A stretch of 64,000 nucleotides of DNA from Tenodera sinensis (Eukaryota > Arthropoda > Insecta > Mantodea > Mantidae), in assembly GCA_030765045.1 (NCBI GenBank), contig CM060964.1, positions 321,287,513-321,351,512 of the forward strand. Reading direction: 5' to 3'. Shown one piece after another: positions 56,790-64,000 of the stretch. Under the pieces are notes generated by a model. That model did no database searches, had not been told where the DNA came from, and saw only the letters and a list, made by a program, of their open reading frames with translations. Numbering within the stretch: the first letter of the stretch is position 1; the number at the start of each line of letters is the position of its first letter. Position numbers and translations under genes: made by a program.

Positions 56790-57434
56790 ACATACTTTCT
56801 GTTATTACAATGAGAAATAATACAACAGCAGCAATGTTGGATATCACACCAAGAAGAACAGCCATTCTCACTATTATAGACATGAGCATCTTATTTACAA
56901 TAATGCTAGAAAATAAATATATACATCAATATTTGCTTTATTTGTTATATATTATTAACTAAAGAACATACATCTCTGCTTGCATCATGCATTAAATGAG
57001 CTAATTCCTTTTTTTTCTCTAATTTTCTTACTCTCTTCAATGCACCCTTTTCCAATTCTCTCTATTTTCATCCTTTCCCCTTCTCTATTTTTCTCTGTGC
57101 AATCTACATGATGATTTGAAAGCTGGTAATAAAAATTAAAACTTAAAACATAACTTAAGATTGAAGAATATTCAAACTTGTCTCTGTTCTTACTACTTAT
57201 GATGTGATTGGTATTATACTGTTTATCATGTCAACCAGCCTACGTTGGCCAATTTATAATAGTTGACAAAAAGTTGGTATATATTTTAAAATATTTCCTA
57301 TATTTTAATTGTGTAAATAACAAAACCTATCACAAACAATATGCTTACATTCTCGTCACATAACATTTTTATAGAAATGGAATGATAAATGAAATAAGTG
57401 GAATTTGGTTTAGTTTATGATCTATTGTCAAGAA
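56790..57434. other. Intron sequence; no feature recognised
   Basis: AT-rich with pyrimidine-rich TTTTCTCT stretches around 57008-57100. No exon seen. Confidence 0.45.
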
Positions 57435-57592
57435 GGCCACTGGCCGGGAGGGCTCAGGATGCTGACCACATACCACTCTCCAGTGATGCACCCTACCAAT
57501 GACACCTATAGTGGGCAGAGATGGAGGACGCAGCAGCTGGGTGGCAAGCCTTGGCCCTTAGTGGGCTGTTGTGTTAGGTTCTTTTTTTATAA
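57435..57592 (+). repeat. SINE family B, 3' part (copy 4)
   Basis: CTGGCCGGGAGGGCTCAGGA, GCTGACCACATACCACTC, ATGCACCCTACCAATGACAC and CTATAGTGGGCAGAG align in order with the minus strand of the 17795-18110 copy. The tRNA head is missing. Confidence 0.65.
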
Positions 57593-58674
57593 CCTATTAG
57601 GTCACATAGATGTCACAATGTCTATTTTTAGGTGACACCTAAGGTATGTTATACATATGCTTCAGACATGCTTGCTGTTTCATTGCATTTTGACGGGAAA
57701 ACACTTACATGCACACAGGGTTTTACTGTGACGTTCCCTTCCCTATACACTACTAAAGGGCGCACAAAATAAGAAGGCAATTTTAGTAGCTCCAATCCCT
57801 ACTTAGCTATGGAGTGCTGTTGCCAGAGTATATCACAATTCGAAAGAAAGAGAGGTGGATAAGCACGTGAGAGTTACTGGTAGACAGCAGCGAAGATGGT
57901 GAAGGATTGCAAGGTGCATAATTAAAACCTGTCAGAACAATTTCTCTCTCTTTAAAATGAGACAATAGGCTCACCAATCATGTAATTTGCTTCAAATGCA
58001 AATTCCTCATCTCAGCAGATAATTTTCATTTGCAATCTAATGTTTCAACGCAGTTCATATGTTTCAAGTTGACAATTGGGCCTAAGTGATAAAACATTAT
58101 AATGTTGACTTTTTTTAATTATATCCGATCTTCTAGGAATGTTTTCGTGTAAATATTTTTGTTATCGGAGTGAAAATGAGAGGGTTCTAAGTATCTATAC
58201 AGTGTTTCTGCACATATGTTAATCAGTTTCTATGTTAGGTATTCTAAGTGATTTAGCAACCAATGCCTAAGCACAATTTCAAAGCCACCTTTTAGGAGTA
58301 ATATTCCAATGTGGCTTTCTTGGTTTTGTATTTTAGACATTTCAGCACTTAAAATGTTCCTTACGATGCAATTTGTAAGTTATCAGAGCAAAGCTCCGGA
58401 AATAGTTTCCCCAAATGTGCCAACTGGAATTTGCTTTGCAGTTATTAACATAACGCAAGTATGTTAGGCTAACATGCTCATCGAAGTTTATGTTATATTA
58501 CATATAGCAAAGGGGGAACCTCGCCATTGAACAAAATTTTTTTTTTTTTTAAGCCAACTGTATGAACACTATTTCTGAGCAAACTTATTTTATAGCTCAG
58601 TAAGAAACATAAATATGCAGTGTTGATTTAAAATTGAGAATATTGTATTGCAAGGGAATTTTTCATAACATAGT
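57593..58674. other. No feature recognised
   Basis: About 1.1 kb without a supported ORF. A short poly(T) lies at 58540-58551. Confidence 0.45.
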
Positions 58675-58985
58675 TTACATTTTTGGTTTAAACACGTAAG
58701 CCAGGAATGACTTTACATATATGAACCAAGCTTTGAAGCTCACTTCTTTATACAGATTCAGCAGTACATCTTCCTGAAAGATGTCCAGATTTGAAACCCA
58801 TTTTTCTGTCTTACAGTGTTTCCCAGGGGATTTAAACAAGGGCTGCCCTGATTCAGAAGAGGATATTTTACCTTGTTGCGCTATACGTGACACTGAATGT
58901 TCACTCAAATTGCATGCTTTAGCTGTTAGCGCCCAGCTCTGTTTAAATGCAATGTTCACACACACTTCTTCTGAGGACAATTCCT
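58675..58985 (-). pseudogene. DDE-type transposase N-terminal remnant
   Basis: The minus frame reads MSSEEVCVNIAFKQSWALTA, then CNLSEHSVSRIAQQGKI, FKSPGKHCKTEKWVSNLDIF and QEDVLLNLYKEV. The sequence of a helix-turn-helix-like start, SPGK.. segment and L.IF..DV.......Y resembles the N-terminal region of an insect DDE transposase group whose name I cannot fix. No catalytic domain follows. Confidence 0.4.
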
Positions 58986-59479
58986 TTTAAAAAGTGTAAA
59001 CACTGAAAATAATAGCCCATACATCTGAATGCAATGCTTTCCCTTTCGAATTACTCATCTGTAAGCCGCTTGTACCAGGTTTGGATAATGCCATGTTCCT
59101 TAGCAACAAAACGTGTTACAGTAATTATAAGACACAGGTAACACTGCACATATACGTCAGACTTGGAACATGCATAAGAATAAGCTAAATTCCTTTTCCT
59201 TTCCTGCAGGCAATTCACCCCTTGAGAAGAAAAATATTTGAGACAATAAACAAAGAATCATGATGATGGGCAAGTGTTGTTTGCAATCACTGAGTGCAGC
59301 GTTTCTTCAATCACTCATATCTTGGGCTACAGGTCACCTAAAACATTGCTTCTTGGACAGTCAGCTTCAACATTTCTAGCTCTTTACAATAGAATTCTTT
59401 GTAATAATGAGCCATTGCTGTATTTGATGAGTGCAAAGAGAAAAGTGAAAAGCAATTATTGCACAAACATTCCATTTAA

Positions 59480-60150
59480 TTAGCTGCAAAATCTGCTTTT
59501 AAAATGTTTCTGGGGAAATATACAGCTATGAAAGGTCCTTGTGAATCTACTTTAGACAAATATTATGTCTTCTTGTTATGACGATACTCTAAACAATATT
59601 AGAGGTTCTGTAGCAGATCATAATATTTGGATTTTGATAAATCCAAACACAGATGCTGCTGGGAGATCTATAGCTAATATGTTCATAGGGATATTACCTC
59701 CTGAACATCCAGATCAAAAATTCTTGTCAACATCTGAGGTGTTAAACAAATTAACCATTTTTCCATGGACAAGATGTTTAACACTACAATGCCTCTTCCA
59801 TGGCCAGATGGCATAAAAACTGAGAACATATTACTATTTGTGACAGATGCAGCCCATAATAAGATCAAAGCTACTTCCAAAATTAAGAAATGCTGTCCCA
59901 GTTACATGTACATCTGATATGTTTAGCTCATGACCTTCACTAAGTGGCAGATCAGATTAGGAAACATTTTTCTGATGTAGATGATTTCATCTAAAATATT
60001 TTTAAAGGTACCTTCTAGAGCACTAAAGCTTAATAAACTAGCACCATGAATTGCTTTGCCACCTCAACCTATTGTGACATGGTAGGGTTTCTTAGTTATT
60101 AGCCACTTTGTACTACTTTGGGCATTTTAGCCAGACTGTTCAAGTGCTTA
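59480..60150 (+). pseudogene. CGGBP1-like hAT-type transposase remnant
   Basis: Broken frames read LQNLLLKMFLGKYTAMKGPC, then SCYDDTLNNIRGSVADHNIW, INPNTDAAGRSIANMFIGIL, ILLFVTDAAHNKIKA and a CLAHDLH-like segment near 59925. The ENIRGS..D..IW..I.E.TD..GR.IAN..VG......LLFVTDAA order matches the 5985-6240 fragment and known insect transposon proteins of this type. The SVDETTD-type motif has become INPNTD, so the first Asp/Glu pair is lost. Confidence 0.58.
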
Positions 60151-60497
60151 GCAAATTTGACAATGAAGCAACTTCAGCAGTTAAAATTGCAAAATCCTTC
60201 ATATCTCCATAGCTGTAGAATATTTGCAGTTTAAGGCTATTCCTTTAACAATAAAACAACTTGAATTGCCATAGATGGAAATGTCAGTGTCCTTGAAACC
60301 TGTAGATAATTTTACACAATATTTACAGAAGTAAAATATAAAAATTAAGATTGTTAATTCTCAACAGATTGGAACTATGATACTCTCTAATGTAAAGCGA
60401 ATATTGCACAATAGGTACCTTAACATGTCCATTTTGTTGCCAGGATAGGATGCATGTTTCTGTGCATCCCAGAGGTTTAGAATGGAATGCTCTAGAA

Positions 60498-60808
60498 CAG
60501 TGCTGTCCAACTTTCTTATGCACTCAGACACATTTAACTCATGCCTAACAAGGTCCGGGTGCCATCACAACCACAGTTAGATTGGTAGCCTTCTTTTAAG
60601 AGGAAAAAGGGAAAGCACTGGTTAGGAAAATAATGAATAGAGCTTTAGATGTACAAAAACATACTTCATGGGTATGTACTGGGAAGATATTTCGAAGGAA
60701 ATGCTCTTGTCTTGAAATCGTAGCTAATATTGGAAGACGTCTTAGTAAAAAATTGCTTATGAAGGGTGCCAGAAAAATACATCACAGGTGCCACATTGGA
60801 CAGCACTG
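60498..60808. mobile_element. Non-autonomous hAT element (MITE)
   Basis: 311 bp with terminal inverted repeats CAGTGCTGTCCAA(C/T) at both ends, of the hAT type. The flanks CTCTAGAA and CTCTAGGG match at six of eight positions, as expected for an aged 8-bp target duplication. The short ORF across it is not a gene. Confidence 0.82.
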
Positions 60809-61618
60809 CTCTAGGGCCTTTAAGGCAGTGTTCAAATCAGACTTTCTGATGAGTGGGGGAAACTTAAGTTTGTGTTATATTAATGGCAATACTGGTAGCA
60901 ATACCAGTGGTAGTAGCATTGGTGTTCTTTATACATAAAACACAGCAGCAGCAGCAGCAGCAATGTGCATTTTACTGTCTTTAAGAGCACCATGATTTCA
61001 AATTTCTGAATAGTACAGGCATATAACTCTCCCAAAATCTGATGAAAGTAAGGGGTGATTTGTTTCCTATTTTTCAAAACATAATAATGCAGTTACTCTC
61101 ACTACTTTCACTAACACATGTCACTTCCAATGCTGCAGTTTTTATCTGAGAAGCTGTATTATTAAATATTACTTGAAGTTGAAACCTGAGATTTGAACTG
61201 GAATACATCATTGTTACTACTTTCTATAACTTTTCACTTTCTTGTCACAAATTAATCTGTGCTCATGAACAATAGAACATTGAGTTGCAAGAAACAACTG
61301 CATACTACAAGCTGCAATCATCATTGCTGGCACAGAATGGGTCAAATTGTGACCCTGACAACCCAACTAATGAACCTGGGGTGGATTTGCAGAAAACTCC
61401 ATTACTTCTGGTTGTTTGCAAACTCAGTGTTAAGAGCATTTAAATTAATTGGGTGATTAGAATATTGGATAACTTCACCTTACTCTGTTTTGGGCATCCT
61501 TTCTGCCAGAGTGTTCCAAGTATTATTATCTTCAGGTGAATTTATAAAGAAGAGAAGCAGGATATAAAACAGTGACATTTCTTCCCAGTGGGTGAAACAA
61601 AGTACAAAGAACTTTAGG
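60809..61618. other. No gene; short (CAG)n
   Basis: About seven CAG units at 60943-60962. Otherwise AT-rich, no recognisable feature. Confidence 0.45.
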
Positions 61619-61830
61619 TCGGTCTGGCTGGCTCAGTTGGAAAGGTGCTAGCCTGCTGATCCCAAGGTTGCGGGACCAAACATGACCCAGACTAATGGTT
61701 TTTAAGTGTGCCTAAAAGTCACAGCCCTGCATAAGTAGTTTTACTGGCATGGAAAGGAAGTCCTTCAGGATGAAGTTCTGACATCTTTAAGAGAACCTTA
61801 GTATGCCAACCACAGCATAAACATCATCCT
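61619..61830 (+). repeat. tRNA-derived SINE, family C (copy 2, degraded)
   Basis: GGTCGGTCTGGCTGGCTCAG is followed by GCTGATCCCAAGGTTGCGGG, then TTTAAGTGTGCCTAAAAGTC and TTTTACTGGCATGGAAAG. It aligns along its length with the minus strand of 9952-10168. The B box is mutated. Confidence 0.8.
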
Positions 61831-61934
61831 ATTTAGGTTTTTTCTGCCTATTAGAAGTTCAATGGGTCACAAGTTTGAGGACACAGTGTACTGCAAATGT
61901 TCTTGACAGAAGTATAGCTTATCAGCAGAGATGA

Positions 61935-62236
61935 GGTTCTTCTTCTTCTTCTTCTTCTTCTTCTTCTTCTTCTTCTTCTTCTTCTTCTTCTTCTTCTTCT
62001 TCTTCTTCTTCTTCCTCTTCCTCTTCCTCTTCGTCTTCCTCCTCCTCCTCATCCTCATCTTCATCTTCATCTTCATCTTCATCTTCATCTTCATCTTCAT
62101 CTTCATCTTCATCTTCATCTTCATCATCATCTTCTTCTTCTTCTTCTTCTTCTTCTTCTTCTTCTTCTTCTTCTTCTTCTTCTTCTTCTTCTTCTCCTCC
62201 TCCTCCTCCTCCTCCTCCTTCTTCTTCTTCTTCTTT
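61935..62236. repeat. Compound (TTC)n / (CATCTT)n / (TCC)n microsatellite
   Basis: TTC to about 62010, CTCTTC and CTC variants, then about ten CATCTT hexamers (62055-62125), then TTC and TCC blocks to 62235. On the minus strand it is GAA-rich and directly follows the 3' end of a LINE fragment. Confidence 0.96.
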
Positions 62237-62245
62237 TTGACAGGC

Positions 62246-62600
62246 ACTACAACTTCATTAATGGAATGGTTTGCCGTTGTCTACAATTTTCTTCCATTCC
62301 ATGTGATTTCTAATCAACTCTAGCCAATTCCTTATTTTCATATTTTTTAAGTCTTTAGCTATATCATCACTCTGTCTATTCTTGGGTCTACCCCTTGATC
62401 TAGATTTGAGAGGTTTCCATGAGTGTATCTTCTTGACTATTCTCTCATCTGGCATTCTATATAAGTGTACAAACCACCTAAGTCTCAGTGCTGTTATAAA
62501 ATTAATTGTTTGTTTTTAATTCTTTTATTCAGCTCTTTATTTCTCAAGATACTCCACTGTCTTCTATCTTTAATTGGGCAGAGAAGAGCTTATCCACTAC
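62246..62600 (-). pseudogene. LINE C-terminal fragment with GAA-type tail
   Basis: The minus frame 62258-62455 reads MPDERIVKKIHSWKPLKSRS, then RGRPKNRQSDDIAKDLKNMK and IRNWLELIRNHMEWKKIVDN. The basic RGRPK.RW.DD.......W....R....W pattern is the C-terminal tail of endonuclease-type LINEs, as in the 8845-9722 fragment. Upstream homology is broken (RQWSILRNKELNKRIK). The element's 3' end runs into the GAA/TTC array. Confidence 0.75.
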
Positions 62601-63269
62601 AATATCACCAACATAGGAGAACAACAGGGAAGACATGGTTACAAAATATCTGGCAACAAAGTGTCCTAAGTTAATTCTAAAAACAATCACGTTTATTTCC
62701 CTTCCAGTCTGTATATTTTTCCCTGTCTATAAGATAAATCCAATTGTTGGTAGATAATTAACATAAAAAAATACTTTTTTTTTTGTCTGGTAATTAAGTG
62801 TAAACATTTTTGACAATAAGCAACACACTGCCAGCTTACCTCCGAAACCTCCTAACTTTATTTTACAAAATTTTACAATACAAGTTAAAATTACTGATTA
62901 AATTATTGTAGATCTCCATTCCACTGTTTTTGAGGCAAATGTTTTAGTGACAAATCTTCACAATGTAAGGACAGGTACAAAAAATGTAAACTTGCAAGGC
63001 TTTTAAGTAACGTTTTGATCCCAAATGTATATACTATAAAACTTTTCTCAGTTTACATTAAACATAAAAGCTCAGAGCTGGGTATCTGGTACTCTCTGAG
63101 TGTGGCCTGCTCATGGTCTTGCACTGATAACTGTACGTTTAGCAACGAAAACAAATGATGGCCACTCAAGCTACTCCCCGAGTTGCTATTTTTTGGCATT
63201 AGTGGCCAAAATTTGACTTAAGTCTATAGAAATAAACCCTTGTCTTGTCAGTTCCAAGAATAAAAATAC
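62601..63269. other. No additional feature recognised
   Basis: AT-rich intron-like sequence between the LINE tail and the exon of the minus-strand gene. Confidence 0.4.
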
Positions 63270-63452
63270 TTTTATCAAGATGAGTGGTTGGGGGATTCAG
63301 AAAACGACTTGGATGAGATGATGCTTCAAATGGAGGCACCCTGTGTGCTGTCAAAGATGGGACAAATGAAGGCAGGTCATGTGGCCTAGGTGCAGTTGAT
63401 AGACCTACAGGAAAGAGATGGTTTGTAGGTCTGAGTAACTCAGCATTCCTAC

Positions 63453-63543
63453 CTCCAGCCATTGCTCCTACTTGTTGATTCTCATCATGTGGATCGTTTT
63501 CCCTGGCAAAAGGTCCATTTGGATCATTCGATTGAGCAGACTC
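63453..63543 (-). CDS. Upstream exon of the minus-strand gene (donor uncertain)
   Basis: The acceptor TTGTTTATGAATTTGCAG ends at 63544. The exon begins in phase 0 with ESAQSNDPNGPFARENDPHD, then ENQQVGAMAG. The donor at 63452 (GAG then GTAGGA) leaves one base, which fits the 56780 exon. The frame stays open to TAA at 63199-63201 with more proline-rich, coding-like text (LRPTNHLFPVGLSTAPRPHD, LPSFVPSLTAHRVPPFEASS). A later donor (after 63405 or after 63270) is therefore equally possible by phase. Further exons lie beyond the window on the right. Confidence 0.62.
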
Positions 63544-63560
63544 CTGCAAATTCATAAACA

Positions 63561-64000
63561 AGTATTAATGTTCAACTTACTTTTTTATATGTTATGGAAA
63601 TAAAAAGTGTTTTGAGAGAATGACTAAGAGAGGTAGCTTTTGCTTTTGTATGTCTCTGTAGTTCTCTTAATTTGAAAAGCAAGTCCATAAAAATGAAAGA
63701 AAATGAGCATGACAGTTGTACTGCGGCACAGGACTAGTTTACAGCTGACTTACAGTATAACCAAAATAGATATAAAAGTGAGAACTCCCATGATTCTGCT
63801 CCCTCTGAATATTAACGGGCAAGTAAATAATATTCGTGCTTCAGCAGATATTAGGTTAATATTGCATGCTTGCTAAAACCCAATTTTCTTCACCAATACT
63901 TACATCAACAATGTTGAGCATCAGCATAAATAACTCGAGCACATTAATACTGTCTCATTGTCTGATTAGACTCCTAGAATCACCCAATGAACCTTTTATT
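63561..64000. other. Intron or upstream sequence, no feature
   Basis: AT-rich. No exon recognised before the window ends. Confidence 0.4.

Noticed and set aside
61867..62323. Lys/Glu- and Phe-rich ORFs
   Set aside because: Translation of the TTC/GAA microsatellite next to a LINE tail.

Overview
The window is a piece of a large, repeat-rich eukaryotic genome, almost certainly an arthropod and most likely an insect. There are no operons, no ribosome binding sites and no long cellular ORFs. Instead there are short exons with GT/AG splice sites, many decayed transposons, several tRNA-derived SINE families and very long simple repeats. Cockroach or termite (Blattodea) is a plausible guess from general repeat style, but nothing here proves the order.

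Cellular genes. (1) The last exon of a plus-strand homocysteine S-methyltransferase-like gene at 6379-6532. (2) A minus-strand gene with at least three exons at 63.5, 56.7 and 53.3 kb. Their splice phases agree at both junctions, and the product would be a disordered, proline-rich protein with an Arg/Glu/Gln-rich coiled-coil C-terminus. Most elements between 53 and 63 kb would lie in its introns. (3) Three short plus-strand exons at 13434-14076, joined in phase, with near-identical intron ends in front of two of them. (4) A decayed 26-residue-repeat protein (18.93-20.1 kb, C-terminal tail at 25.34-25.53 kb), split by an LTR retrotransposon.

Mobile elements, left to right. The minus-strand 5' end of a Gypsy-like LTR element (1-693). 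Fragments of I-like LINEs with RNase H (4.06-5.98, 29.47-29.69, 34.95-39.15 and 44.86-48.41 kb). Other LINE tails (8.85-9.72 and 62.25-62.60 kb). Four transposase remnants that look hAT or hAT-like (5.98, 7.18-8.33, 30.24-31.65 and 49.07-50.48 kb) and a fifth related to the first (59.48-60.15 kb). A complete but pol-deleted LTR element with a 4-bp target duplication (20107-25320). A pogo/Tigger-like element (33.30-34.29 kb). A piggyBac element (39.71-42.52 kb) carrying a foldback insertion. A Penelope-like inverted pair with a 12-bp target duplication (44.12-44.86 kb). A Tc1-like element (54.05-55.25 kb), a non-autonomous hAT MITE (60.50-60.81 kb) and smaller foldback MITEs.

Satellites and microsatellites. 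A 61-bp minisatellite of about 46 copies (14.4-17.2 kb), a hierarchical GGT-rich array (10.2-11.3 kb), (ATT)n blocks at 8.5 and 9.7 kb, (TA)n at 25.6 kb, a compound AAAT/AAAC/AAATAAATT block at 42.7 kb and (TTC)n at 61.9 kb. Several of these start exactly at LINE or SINE 3' tails. Coordinates of decayed elements are approximate to within about 10-30 bp unless a terminal repeat or target duplication fixes them.
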